In this document: piece by piece, positions 22,811-35,312 of the stretch | Layout: every line of letters starts with the position of its first letter | How positions within the stretch are numbered: position 1 is the stretch's first letter | Assembly: GCA_015956445.1 (NCBI GenBank) | Contig: WIUZ02000012.1 | Location: forward strand, 868,001-932,000 | DNA length: 64,000 bases | Source of the DNA: Thelephora terrestris | Taxonomy: Eukaryota; Basidiomycota; Agaricomycetes; Thelephorales; Thelephoraceae | Direction: 5' to 3' | The notes under the pieces: generated by a model | The model's input: only the letters and a program-made list of their open reading frames with translations | Databases searched by the model: none | Told to the model about the DNA's origin: nothing | Position numbers and translations under genes: made by a program

Positions 22811-25800
22811 CATTGATCTATGAGCAAACGTGGCAAGGAACTTATTTCTAGCGGCTCGAAATCGCTTTGCGGATGGTTTTGTTTCGTACATGTTTGCAAA
22901 ACTGGTCACGAACAACTCTCCCTGCGTTCATGGTAACCGACATCCACGTCTCAACTCCACAAGGCCCTCACAGATGCTCCTTGCTGGAGGTTACAAGACG
23001 GCCAACAAGTCCTAACTTGAAGTGGACCCTTCCTAGCACAAGAAGCTCCTGTTTTTCGTTTCCCTTGTTCGAGCTACACAGGATCTTGAGCTCGAGTCTA
23101 TTTGGAGGCGATCCTCGGGGGGCGATGGAAATTGACTCCACCAAAGACGGTGAAAGTACTTGAGATATCACCAGGAATCGCCGATGAATGGATCCTTCCC
23201 ACACCAGATTTATGACCCCTCAGCTGGGACTTGACCCCCACGTCAGCCAACATCTCCGTCCGATTATAGTATCTTGCACTCTTGTTCAACCACTCCTCCA
23301 ACTCCACCGAGTTACTCGTATTTGGACCAGCACTAGGTTTCCTGTCAAAAGTGTGATATTTAGCGTGCATCCACAAGAGGTCCACCATGGGGAACCCGAG
23401 TTCAACGATCATGTCGAGGGACTCCTCAGGTGGGTAAGCATACGGGCCTACAGCTTTGAGCTATGGGGGTACACCTAGTCGGAGTTACTAAATCCCGGAT
23501 TTAACTTTCACCATCGCATACCCTGGACTAAAAGTCGAGTTACTAGCGAACCCCGCAACTTGGGAGGGCATTTCTGAGGACTAGTTCTTGTGAATTCTTC
23601 GGCAGCACCCAGCTAAATAAGGGTATCATCGGCAGCGATATATTGGGTGGTAGGCTGGTCACCAGCACAAGGTCGCTTTTCAAGGATGGGAACACGCCCG
23701 AAGTAGACGAGTTGAACCCAAGCGTAATAAGGTGCTTATTGCTACACCCGACGGTGAGCAGGTGAAGAGATTGGCGGCTGCGAATTAATCGGACATCGCA
23801 GGGAAGAGGCCCGCGTCTTCAACTCCTCGAGCAACCCCGTTACCCAAGGGTCGCGATTGCGGAGAAACGGAAGGGTTTTTACATGGGCTCTGAAAGCCGA
23901 CGAAGTGACGCAATGCAAAGAGTCTCGACTCGGCGCCTAGACTGAATCTGACCTCAAGGCAGAGGGAGAGGCGTTTTATTACTGTGACTGACAATAATTG
24001 ATGACATCGATGAGGTATATAGTGACGTACTTTCGTCGTGATTCTGGGAGGAGTTTTCTAGATTCTCCTGCCACTAAAAATACTGTGCGGATTTGGAGGA
24101 CAATTGAGGGATCGTTCATAGACCATAGCTGTGGAAAAGGCCGGATGATATGACTCCATGGCATGGCACGGCTCGGTTAGGTGGTCAGAATGACGTGAGT
24201 AATGTTGGCGAGCACGGTTAGGTCTACCTTGCATCGGTGAGCCCGACGGGACTGCTGGGGTCCTGAAGCGGCATGATTACCGGTAACGACTGGATGAGAC
24301 AATCTCAACCTTCTTTTCTGGCTCGATTGAGTGGAGTTCGCCGAGGTGAGAGATCACGTAGACAGATGGGACTACAGTTGGCGATACACAGGGGGAGTAC
24401 GGGAGCGCACCTTGTTGTACTCGGGGCGCGCACGGTCCAATACGGTGTTTTCTGTTTCCAGGAGCGACCGATGTGGTACTAAGTGAAGATGGTCATTAGC
24501 CTCGAACAAGGTCATATGCACGGAAACACGTACAAGTCTCCTTCGGCGACTCGGAGATCGTGGTCGTAAACGATCCAGCGCGGAGCTGAGGCCTGACGTT
24601 ATCGACACGCATGCCGTGTTCATTAAACCCACCATCTGTGTACCCTGTATCCTCCGCGGCCACAGCCGGTGTTCAAAGGTAGGCACAGATGGGGCTAGAT
24701 AGGCCGAGAGAGCTCTGGGGTGAAGCCGGACGTGTGTTGGCGCTAATTTTGAGCGTCCAATGAAAGCACAGGTCCTAGGCCCTGGCAACCGAAATGAGTC
24801 CAGGGGGGTGGAGTATCTTTGAAGGTGCTTCTACTTCTGGAGGGAGTCGGCTTCCAGGACTGAATGTGTTCACCCACAATCCGACGTCCAGGAGAATGGG
24901 ATGAACCACCGCTTCCGGTCCAAGGACCTATGCGAGAACTCGGTCGCACGGGCTACACAAAGCTATCTGACGCAGAATCCCCAACCGTACCTAGGGTGCC
25001 CGCTTCGGTTTCAGCGCGTAACTCAACTGAGCGGCCGTCAGCGCAGAACCTGGATGCCATTTTACGTAGTCCGAAGGAAACGCGAGCGCGTCCCGGCGCG
25101 TGGTGATTGCCCTGTACTTGATTTTATCATCGGGATTTCCCAAAACAGATAGAAAATTCTACGCCAGCTTTGTACACCCTGCGACCGCTGAAAACCTGCA
25201 GCGCTATGTGATCGAAGAGAGGACGTGGTTTGGAGGGGGATTCCAGCGGGATCCACCAAGCGCAAAAGACCCCACGTACGTCGGGTCTTCCATGATTCCC
25301 GGAGCCTCCGACTGTGTGTTTTTCCCAGGGGATCCTATGCCCACGGATTAGTGCGAGCGAAAGTCAGATCCCAAGGAAACCCGTAGGTTATAACGTCCTC
25401 CTCGCTGATGGCATAGGGGGCCTCTGACTGTGACACTTGGGAGTACCGCTCATTCGAAGTGACGGAAAGCAACCGTGTTGAGGGTCCGCTTCTGCAAACT
25501 CAAGGTCAACTTGCCGTAGTGGGGTGGGTTTCTAGGAATCTCAAGTCCCTGCAATGCGCACAAAAGGGGGCGAGGGAGCCGACTTTGGGTTGGCATGGGT
25601 TGGCGGAGCATACATATCTAAACGCGGTATCCCACAAGTGAGGTTCTAACTTGCCATCTCTGCGACACCGTCGCCTGCCAAACCGCGCACCTACCCCAAT
25701 CGGCACGAGGTGATTGCTGCGTTAGTGCCGTCAACCCATGGAATTCCACAATGGGAGGTATGAAGACAGCGCGGAAGTGGACCGTCACACAAGATTCCAA

Positions 25801-28687
25801 AACAATGAGGCATCTGGTCCGTGCGCGATTTGACTGTGAGCGGGAACTCTGGGGAAATGCGACATTTTGTTGCCTATAGAGAGGAAGCCACTCGAATGAG
25901 CCTGGTACTCCTGTCTGTAGCCCCAGTTGAGTCGGGGAAGGCATCGGATAGACGCGATCCAGAATTCCCGAAAGGCCCGTTTATCGCGCGCCGCGAATCG
26001 AGTCTGGGAAATTGCATGGTTGGTTGGGCTGCCGCTGGATCTGATCCGGAAAGCGTGATGAGAGGGGGGCCGGATCAAAGCACAACGGATGAACAGTGGA
26101 TTGTGACATCTCCCGGAAGGGTAAGGGTTGAAGGGGAAAGATTACCATCTCCAGGCTCACCTATTCTAGGCTCGAAAGGGCTGCCTCAGAGACTCTACTG
26201 CGAGTACATGAGTGAGCAACGCGTCAACTGGAGGAAAAGAACAGCCATGGAGTGTGGGAGTCGGCCCTCCAGGGTCAAGGCCCTTGATTCATGATACGGA
26301 GCTTGTTCGGTGGGTTGGCCACTATCAGGTGGGGCACCCCCTCTGGGACACTCGAGTACGGATTCCAGCCGATCCTATACATCTTGGGTAGATATCGTCA
26401 GAACTTATCCCACTCCACGTTCGTAGGCGATAGTACGCAGCCACATCAAATCGGCCGAATCGAAAGAACCTGTGGTGGTGTGGCTCAGAGGGGGGCAAAA
26501 TGCTATGCGGTGGGCTGCTCCCGATAAAACCGCCCAACGACGAGTGTTCGGAACGCGGGGTACTAATCGCTTACAAGGCCCGACAGGCGCACGCGGGCAA
26601 TGCAAGGATGCGTCTTCCCCAAGGAGCAGGTGGTCAGCGATGACGCGTGCCGACTCTCCGACACCCCATGGTGAGGCATGAAGATGGCTTGGGATACGAC
26701 TAGGTGTAGTGCCCTCTTCTGAGCTTGGGCATGGGTTCCGGCCAAGGGTGTGACGCTCTGGCACAAGAATCTTCGGGACGCGTCACTGTGTCACCTGCAA
26801 CGCTCAAGCGCTCACAAAGTGATATCATCGGCCCCTCCATTACCATAGCGAGCGAGCGCCTGTGCGCAACATTCCCTCTTCCGGGATTGATGGATTGATG
26901 AGCCTACTGCGCGGATATTGGGGCAGTAACCCTGGCTCCACACTGTATGCGTCTGCTCCCTCTCGAGGTCGGCCACGGTTTTAATTCACTCGGCTCAGGC
27001 ACCCTTGGGTGTGATTTCATAGGGAATCCAAGAACTTGATCTTCTCACTCGCTTCGAAGAACATGAAGGAACACCGATAACATCTGGGTCGACACACGTA
27101 AACTAGCACAACGGCCGGAGTGGTGACAATCTTTGCCTGCTTTCCATCTCGGGTACCGAACATCCAACCGCTGAGCACTGAGAACTGAGGCCCAAGGCCC
27201 CCCCACTGTCCAGTAGCGTTCCTCTGTGGTACCAACATGACGAGAAACGATGGCCAATCTCTTGTCTCACATTCTGGGATCTTCGGGCGGGCTGGTGCCA
27301 AGAATGCACTCGGATCATTCGTAACTTACAGTGACCCGGGAACCTGAGAGCGGATCACGTCTGGAGGCTAGAACCTTCCAGTCTCCTCGAGGTTTGGCTC
27401 TAGACGCAGAAACGATCCATCCGTGGGTGATCAATCGGGCCAGGTCAGAAGGCCTTGGAGTGAACCGGCGCGCATCATCGTTCATAGGCAATTGCTAGTA
27501 TCTGCATGGGTTTATCTCGGATATGGACATCCTGTGCCACCTCTGTGGTCGAATTGCAAGCCACTAAGGCTCTTATTTTTACCACCCACGTTAGGGCGAA
27601 AATTGAGGTGCGCTTCCAGCAGACACTTCGTTAGTCTAACTCTAGATGGAGGCAGCTTGTAGGAGAAAGTCCACGAAGGTTCACCCCTTTCTCACACGAC
27701 TGGCTTAATCGCCTCTTGCGGTTACCGCGGAGCGTCGCAAAGCGGACTAGCAGCGCCCAAGCCTCTCAATTGAGGGAAATCCGGGGCGATCGTCTGCCGT
27801 TCTACCCTCTGGACCGACCTGGGCGACGAAAAGATTCGCCCGGGGCGTCGTATGAATGTACAGGCGAGGCATGGGAGTAAGTTCTCAACTCAATGGAAGA
27901 AGCAAACGTAACGTCGACGAGGAATCTGATGACCTTCGTATATATTAGGATAGCCATGATGCTGCCACATGCCACCCAAGTGTCCGCATAGGGCCGGGGA
28001 CCTGGGGTTCAAGCACAAAAGCGTTCATTACCGGTGCTAGCTTTGAAGCAGACTTCCCCGCAACCTACGGTTACTTCAGCCCTGTCGATTCGAGGGTGTC
28101 AGGTCGCTCGAACGCAGCAGAAGTGCCAGGTTCCATAAGATCCACCAAGTTCGTCGAAGACACTGCCAGCTGTGGTGCAAATTTCGGAGAGTTAAATCGC
28201 GTAGCGCTTGGCACCCACTACCGTGTATATATTCGCGATCGGATATCTTGAGGATAGCAATGACAGAGAGTACACCCGAGGGAACCCTCGCACCGTGGAT
28301 ACCTGGGCCAGGATCGGTTGTTCGGCCTCATGACCGCTGTACGTAAAGGCGATCCGGGTTGCATTGGCGCAATCAAACGAGTCGGGTAAGAAACCGACGG
28401 CTCTCGAACGGCCTATAGAGGCACTGGTGAGACAAGCCCGACAGGTGTCGTCGTTTGGGAGGTTCCCGAGGTGAGAATGCGTGTAAACACGCCGGTTCGC
28501 ACGACGGCGAGCGATAATGTAAAACAAGAGGGTTCGTTGCTGCGTTTTCCTTTTATGGTAAGTGTTTTCCACAATCCGTATGGGGCATATCATGCAATGG
28601 GTCAAGGAGTTGTACTTACTCTAGGCTCTCTTATTCCCCCCCTCTTCATCCTCCCCCTCCGGATTTTCGCTCGTGCACCAGGAAATC
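22811..28687. other. 5.9 kb stretch without recognisable genes
   Basis: No exon chain, transposase or RNA gene could be recognised on either strand. The longest open frames (for example 25821-26294 plus, 28192-28605 minus, both under 160 codons) have no known motif and no clear splice continuation. Base composition seems balanced, with few homopolymers and no obvious tandem repeats, unlike the other intergenic stretches. The last few hundred bases should hold the BTB gene promoter. Confidence 0.45.
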
Positions 28688-30041
28688 ATGGAATCCTACC
28701 AATCTGATTGGGATGAAACCTTTCAGTACTTGTCTCGCGAGATGCTCGTACCAGAGGTGCTCGAAACTGACCTGCAGCAGCAGGTTCCCACACCTCCCGT
28801 ACGCTTTTGTCCTCTCCCCGCTTTTACCACGGCGCTAACCTTACTTTGGCGTGCTCCCGCCACAGGCTTCCGAAATCTCGCCTTCTCTCAGGAAGGACAC
28901 AACAACCCTCTCTGTCTCGACCACATTCTTCCCAGGGGCGGACCTAGGTCAGCCACACCCCCCAGATTTGGTCTTGCACAGCTCGGATTCCGTATTCTTC
29001 TACATCCACAGCTCGGCGTTCCTCAAATTCTCGAAGAATCCGTTCACTTCTCTCATCCCGGCATACCCAATCTCCCCCACGTCAGATGATAGCATACTTC
29101 CGGAGGTCATTGTACCGGAGAACAGCCATGTCCTCAATATCGTTCTCCACCTCCTCTACATGATTCCGTGCACACATTTCTCTCCTCCAGCGGACGTCAT
29201 ATCCAAGGCAATTGGCGCCTTGAAACGATACGGTGTTTCTATCAAGCCCTTCGCAGCCCCTGACACATGCCTATACGACCTTATCTTGTCCCGGGCCCCA
29301 CTCCATCCCATTGAACTCTACGCGCTAGCTGCAGAACACGATTTACATGATTTGGCAGTCGCAATCTCATCCCACTTGATGTCATTCAATCTGTCGACCT
29401 TGACGGACGAGATCGCCATTCAAATCGGACCTACCTACCTCAAAAGCCTCTTCTTCTTGCACCTTGGTAGGAATGAAGCACTGAAGAGGCTACTGTTCAC
29501 ACCACCTACTCTACACGGTCCGACCCTGCAGTGCGACTTCGCTGAACAGAAAAAGCTAACGCGTGCGTGGGCGTTGGCCGCTGCGTATCTCGCGTGGGAT
29601 GCTCGTCCAGGTTTGTCACATTGTGGAGCACGACCGAATTTGAAACTAATTCATCCCGTCCTGCTATCGTTGATCAGATCTCTCCACTGGCACGATCAAC
29701 TCAGTCTTCGGTTCGCTGCAGAAGCATCTATGTTGTCAGCTGTGCCAGAACAATTTGAGGCAACGAGTAAAACAGATCATCGTCGAATGGTCCGACGTGA
29801 AGGTCAGTCACTATTAAATCGCTTCCAGCTGACGTCTCACCATTCAATGTTCAACGTCGGCTCAGAGGACAATCTGATCAAACCCCTTCGTCCCGTGCCC
29901 ATCCCAAAGAAGAATATGGATTGGGCCGCAATCTGTAACCATAATTGCAGGCTGTCGCGTCATAAATTACGGCAAGACCACCCAACTACAGGTCTCCCTG
30001 CGCGCATCACTGGTATCAGGGACCACCTCGTGCCCTTGTAA
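28688..30041 (+). CDS. BTB/POZ domain protein
   Basis: Two exons (28688-28798 and 28866-30041) give 428 residues. After a short acidic start (MESYQSDWDETFQYL) comes a BTB-like fold of the type common in mushroom genomes: PPDLVLHSSDSVFFYIHSSAF, then the strand and helix region VIVPENSHVLNIVLHLLYMIP. The following helical segment, with VISKAIGALKRYGV and ELYALAAEHDLHDLAVAISSHLM, also fits this family. These proteins are numerous in Agaricomycetes; partners and roles are mostly unknown, and Cullin-3 adaptor function is only an assumption for the fold. The C-terminal 100 residues are basic, with no further domain recognised. The start ATG directly precedes the conserved reading frame. Confidence 0.82.
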
Positions 30042-30729
30042 ACCTTTCCAATTTTATCCCGAACCTACTCCATTCCTTCACATAACTACGATTCGCCTTG
30101 GATGATATCCGACATCCAAGTGACTTTGCTACTCCTATCATTATTCTTTTTACCTACCCTGCCGCCTTTTTCGCATCCATTCGCCTTTCATCTCCCTCCT
30201 CTACTTGCCGCCCCAGAAATTATCCCTCCCGCCCACGCCAGTCTTATCAAAACCCTCGCACCTTTATGCCCATTACCCCTTCGTTGGCGGGTGTCTAGTC
30301 AATGCACCTCATTTACGTTTCGTTGCCTCCGAGACTCCGAATCGTTCATCGATCCTCAGTGTCCGTCACCTTAACCGTTGTCCTGCATCGCACCCCCAGA
30401 TCCCATCCCCTTCCACGACTTTTCAACTCATGTTCTTGCACTTTTCCACAATCTTTATCTGTCGCCATGGATCGTCGTTCTCGTTCTCATCGCATCACGT
30501 TCGTCGGCTTGCTTTCAAACTCTCCTCTCCGTTTTTCCTCCACGTCTCGTTTCATTCCCACACTACGAGCACACGCACAGGGCTACACTCGAGTAAAAAT
30601 ATACATGCTCCTGCCTTGCGATAATCAATCTACCTTCGCGTCTACCAGGCCCGCGGGTCAACCCCCAAACCAAGACACGCCAACAAAGAAGAGGAGCCCC
30701 GCAAATCATAGAGTGGAACGGAGATCCAC
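30042..30729. other. Convergent intergenic region, pyrimidine-rich
   Basis: Between the BTB gene and DBP8. The plus strand is C/T-rich, so several long overlapping open frames appear in all three frames. They lack domains and are not called. Confidence 0.5.
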
Positions 30730-32954
30730 TCACTCAGCAAGATCGGATTTGCGCTTTTGCCTTTTGATCCTGTGGACCTCTTCACGTTTTCCAAAGTTGG
30801 AATCATGCAGTTCCTGTCAAAATGTCAACGTCAGTACCCAAGGAACGGCGGTAATGACGGAATGCCGCGCCCCAGCGATGACAGCACGCCGAACACGAGG
30901 CTCCGGAGTATGATCATAGCGGAGTGGATCACACCCAAGATGGTGGGCGGGAGCAGTAGGGAATGGAAGAGCCGAAAATAAGTGGAGCGTGACTTCGCGG
31001 GGTGGTGGAGTTGGGCTGTTCTGGGAAATGGAAACGAAGCTAACCATGTTCGCGAGCCGTTTTGCAGTCGATACCGTGTTGAGTTTCTCCAAAACTTGCT
31101 CCTCGGGGAGCGCCATCTCTGATAATTTCGTATCTGTCGCGACCGTCGCTAAGGATGACGCTGAGGGTAAAAACGGTTTTGCGACTTACTGATTCTCGCT
31201 TCGATCTTGATCACTTTCTCTTCATCTCTCTCCGTCACGAAACTTACCGCCACACCGCCCTTACCCTTTCTGGCAGTCCTACCCACCCTGTGGGTGTATT
31301 CTTCGGGCTCTGATGGAACGTCCCAGTTGATTACCAAAGCGACTTCCTCGATATCCAGACCACGCGACCCGACGTCCGTCGATATCAACACGGGGACAAC
31401 AGACGACCGAAACAGCGATAGCGAACTGAGCCGTTCTCGCTGTGTCAGCCGAGAATGAAGCGCGGTGCTCCTGATCCCGAGAGATTTGAGCAAGTACGTG
31501 AGGTATGCAACGGAACGGGCACGAGCGCAAAAAATGATCGTCGGTGGTGGTTGCACAAGCTCCAAGTCCGTTGATGCGGATCGACCATTCTTCCTGTCCC
31601 CTTTCGCTTTGGACTTCTTCGGCCTCTTCGGTGCTGGCTCCGGGGGAGCTCTTCGGAGATGGACGGTGGATTCAGGGGGGTGAGTGAGGAGGTAAAAAAG
31701 ATATGGTTCTCTGACGTGAGAGGGCATGAGGATGTAGTACTGTCGCAGGGTCGATACGGTTTCAATCCTAGATAAACAGATAAGAATGGGAAAATGGTGA
31801 TTGAGATCCCACTCGAGCGTACGTATCGGTCATGCGGTGTATAAACGGTTTCTGTTTCCCTGGCCTCGGTGGAGCTTCTGCGATTGATTCAATCGAGGGT
31901 GTGAGGGTGGCGGTGAACAGGCACGTCTGCCGTTCTTTTGGCAGAACGTTGAACAGATAAGATAGCTCTGGTGTGAATGTGGGGGTAAGAAGCCTGTCTG
32001 CTTCGTCAAGAACCTGTGTGCATATTTTTAGGTGCATATTTTTAGCTGCCAATGCGTCTAATCCCGCAAAGGCATCTTACCAAAAACTTGATCCTAGAAA
32101 AGTCCCATCCCCCATGGGAACTCTTGAGATGATCAACGATACGCCCCGGAGTCGCGACCACGATATGTGGCCTGTTCTCGAGTTCCAAAGCTTGCGCGAT
32201 CATGTCCATCCCGCCGACGACCACGGCTGTGCGGATGTTCAGCGACGCTCCCAGAACCGCAAATTGCTCTGAAATCTGTAGAGCGAGTTCTCTACGACAA
32301 AGGTTTAGGACCCTTCGACACGAGGCATCAGAATGCAGATGATAACCACCTTGTTGGTGTGAGAACCAAAGCAAAAATTCCGTACGGGTCGGCGGAGAGC
32401 CGTTGTAATATAGGAACCGCGAATGCGATCGTCTTTCCTGAACCAGTCTTCGCGTTTCCTATACAATCCCTACCTTGCCAAGACCCTCAGCGCCAAAGAC
32501 AGAGCACCGAGTGAGGGGAATACATGCCATCAAGCAGCGGGGGGATACACGCGACCTGGACATCGGTGGGTGTATATATTGACATCTTGTTCATTGCGGA
32601 TACAAGTGGCGAGGATACCCCCAGCTTTACAAAGGTCTGAGGTAGAGAAGAAACATGCGATGGAACCGCATTTTTCTCGGTCACGATGTTTTGGCGAGGT
32701 TTGAACGAGAAACGGGAGGCTGTAGTGTCTTCTTCACCTCGTGTCGGAGTTTCAGATGCAGAACCCTGATCGTCTTCGTCTTCATACAGTGGAGACGACC
32801 GTACAGATTCTGAATCTTCTCCAGAGTCGGACGAATCAGAATCCTCCAAGCTTTCCTCGTCCCTGACACGTTTCTGCCGTTTGCGCGAGCCTGACTCTTG
32901 GCGACGCATCAGATCGTCTATTGTGAGAGATTTCCGTTTATCCCGAGGCAGCAT
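30730..32954 (-). CDS. DBP8: DEAD-box RNA helicase Dbp8/DDX49
   Basis: A nucleolar ATP-dependent RNA helicase for early 40S ribosome assembly. The start is [19 protein letters not shown] at 32952-32954, followed by an acidic Ser/Asp stretch. Helicase motifs in order: Q-motif (FVKLGV..YTPTDVQ), motif I AKTGSGKT, Ia PTRELALQ, Ib VATPGRI, DEAD-box DEAD in [10 protein letters not shown], motif III as TAT (FTATLTPS), then [22 protein letters not shown] and [10 protein letters not shown]. One intron lies right before motif I (after LLDG). The last intron joins KRLANM to [19 protein letters not shown], the family's C-terminal block, with TGA at 30730-30732. An insert rich in Lys/Pro between the two RecA domains (about 31560-31660) seems lineage-specific. 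Confidence 0.93.
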
Positions 32955-33781
32955 GTTAGGTGTGATGAGGTGAAGCAGGCCTTTGGGAGCAAATGGGCGG
33001 AGAGTGGTGAGCGTGATCGGCACTTTTTTCGATCAGGGATCTAGGGTTCTGTCCTCCGTTCCCCACAGCTTACATTGACAACCCACGAGACCTGCGGTCC
33101 TAGAACACCGAAGTCCCCACTTTACATGGGAACTGAATGGTATGTATGGCCTCTTGTCACTTGTGCCAACTGTAACTCCGACATCAGACTTCCGTTGGGA
33201 CGAGTCAGTGAATACAGACGAAGTAACCGCCTCCGGATGGTGTCGATTCCTCTCTCCTGCATCGAAGGGAGCATAATATCAGAACAATTGTTTCTCCCTC
33301 GGTGCTAGGAGGCCGTGGACGCCGGCCCGCATGGTGGCCTGCGAACGCTCGCGAGGGGATACTAAAAGGTGAAATCCAGTCATGTCTATGTTCACCCAGA
33401 ACGTGCGCTGCAAATTGATTCGACCAACGCGATCCACGCACCCCAAGAATGTCCCAGAAGTCCGGGTGGCATAACCCTTCACGCTCACCTCACCCGAAAC
33501 CGTCCAGCCGTCCGTCACGACCAAACCAACAGCCAGCGCTTGAGCTTGTAAACGCCTCCAGAAAGCCTGATCAGCAGACCTCATCAAGTACGTGACAAAT
33601 TTCTCCTCCTGATCGAAACTTCTAGGCTGTGTAAGATGTCATCAAAAGCATTCGAGCTTACACAGACTGGGTGGACCCTCGTTCTGCGTTTGGCGCCGCG
33701 TATCCCGTAACATGGTAATTCTATTGCCATACGAGTGGCGATACATTGCGAACCTTATGTACATCGAATGCCATCCTTCCG
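32955..33781. other. Intergenic DBP8 / tRNA-His
   Basis: DBP8 promoter. A 102-codon minus-strand open frame at 33279-33587 shows no recognised domain and is not called. Nothing else supported. Confidence 0.45.
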
Positions 33782-33863
33782 GTCTATATAGATTAGTGGT
33801 TAGATCGTCGTGTTGTGGTTTCACAAATCCGCGACGACCCAGGTTCGAATCCTGGTATGGACA
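33782..33863 (+). tRNA. tRNA-His (GTG) with a 10-nt intron
   Basis: A full cloverleaf can be drawn. Acceptor GTCTATA (33782-33788) pairs with TATGGAC (33856-33862) with one G-U pair; the discriminator is A. The D arm region AGTGGTTAG and the B box GGTTCGAATCC are standard. T stem CCAGG/CCTGG is perfect. Anticodon stem TCGTG pairs with CGCGA, leaving a 17-nt loop TTGTGGTTTCACAAATC, that is a 7-nt loop plus a 10-nt intron after position 37. The anticodon is GTG. The intron contains CACAA, complementary to TTGTG of the loop, the usual anticodon-intron pairing of fungal pre-tRNAs. A T5 terminator follows (about 33869). Intron boundaries are inferred. Confidence 0.88.
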
Positions 33864-33866
33864 CTC

Positions 33867-33873
33867 CTTTTTC
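33867..33873 (+). terminator. RNA polymerase III T-run
   Basis: A run of five T immediately downstream of the tRNA 3' end (within CCTTTTTC), the expected pol III terminator. Confidence 0.7.
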
Positions 33874-33960
33874 TATTTTGCCTCACCGGCATCCCCCGCG
33901 GCTTTTGAGCAGTTCAGAATCATAGAGTCATAGATACCCACGAGGTTCTTACTTCACCCT

Positions 33961-35312
33961 ATGCGCACTCCAATAACCTCGCTCGGCATCACCTTTCTTG
34001 GGACTGCCTCAGCCCAGCCTTCTTCAACACGGAATCATTCGTCTTTAGCTCTACGGCTCAATGGAGATGTTTGGTTATTCGATTGCGGTGAAGCGACTCA
34101 ACACCAGATCATGAAATCGAGTCTGGTGAAGATGGGGAAGATCGAAAAAATGTTTATAACACATCTGCACAGTGAGAAAAGAGTTTTCGCTCCCCGTGTC
34201 GCTGTTAATCTAGACAACTTCTGGCTACCCAGGTGATCACATAGGTGGGCTATTATGTCTGCTTGCGAGCGCTATGAACGGAGATGGAGGAACCATCCCG
34301 GGCGTCGAAGACCCACGGGTGGGATCCACGCCAACCAAACCGGTATACACCTCTTCCCCCACAAGGTTTAGCCGCTTATCTCATCTAATCTCCGGACCCG
34401 GTCCGTTTACAGCCCTTGGAAATCTATGGTCCACTAGGGACGAGAGCTTACGTGAGAAACGGACTGAAACTCACGTACACCCTCCTCGAGGGTTCATACG
34501 TCGTCCACGAGCTTCGGTTCCCTGAAGACCCCACAGACGAAACCGAGAACTCCCCCTCCCCATCTCAGAATCTCCACCTTAGCGAATCACCGGACGGCCG
34601 CAACATCGCTCTAGTCGATGGTAAATGGGCAGATATATTCAAGGACAACATCATATCTGTTTCTGCCGCTCCAATCCTCCATTCCGTCCCTTGCGTGGGA
34701 TACGTTGTGCACGAAGCCCCAGTCCAAGGGAAAGTCGATCCAAAACTTTATATCCCCCACTTCAAGCGGACTGGGACGAGCATGAAGTTAATGGGGGAGA
34801 TTCAGAAGGGTCAGACCGTCACACTCGCGGATGGAACTGTGCTCGAGGGACCACCGAGGGAACCTGGAAGGAAAATCGTGATTCTGGGGGATACGTATGA
34901 TCCATCACCGATAGAAGAGTTGGCGAAGGGAGCGGACATAGTTGTCCACGAAGCGACAAACGCTCACCTTCCTGGCGTCGATGGCAGGATCAAGGCGGAG
35001 GATACCTACGAGTCGGTCGAGGAGAGGGCCAAATCAAGAGGCCATTCTACGCCCCAAATGGCTGGAAAATTTGCGAAACGCATCGGAGCGAGCAACCTCT
35101 TCCTCAACCACTTTTCTTCTCGGTACTCTGATGAAGTCGATGAAAAATCTCGGGCTATCATGTTTGCCATCAAGCACCTGGCTGTTGTTGGGTTTGGGCG
35201 TTCGGAAGTCGTTTGTGGGAGAGACCTCATGAACATTGAGATCCCTCCCAAACGTGCCATGGTGGAAGGAAATAAACCGAAAGTCGTTCAAGACGCGGTA
35301 ACCTATTCATAG
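33961..35312 (+). CDS. tRNase Z, short form (ELAC1-like)
   Basis: A zinc endonuclease of the metallo-beta-lactamase fold that removes the 3' trailer of pre-tRNAs. Exons 33961-34171, 34233-34342 and 34413-35312 give 406 residues, close to the short form rather than the roughly 800-residue long form of yeast Trz1. Visible motifs: [21 protein letters not shown] (nucleotide-binding start), [11 protein letters not shown], the metal-binding HLHSDHIGG formed by splicing exon one to two, [24 protein letters not shown] and NHFSSRY. The three-residue HST block [10 protein letters not shown] is present. The start ATG at 33961 is 97 bp after the tRNA-His gene. Its stop codon region overlaps the end of the THO7 gene on the other strand. 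Confidence 0.94.

Noticed and set aside
28192-28605. 137-codon minus-strand frame upstream of the BTB gene
   Set aside because: No known domain; lies in the probable promoter of the BTB gene.
30098-30981. Several overlapping plus-strand frames of 60-203 codons
   Set aside because: All arise from C/T-rich DNA poor in stop codons, overlap one another in three frames and partly cover the antisense of DBP8 exons.
33279-33587. 102-codon minus-strand frame between DBP8 and tRNA-His
   Set aside because: No homology recognised and no extension by splicing; kept as intergenic.
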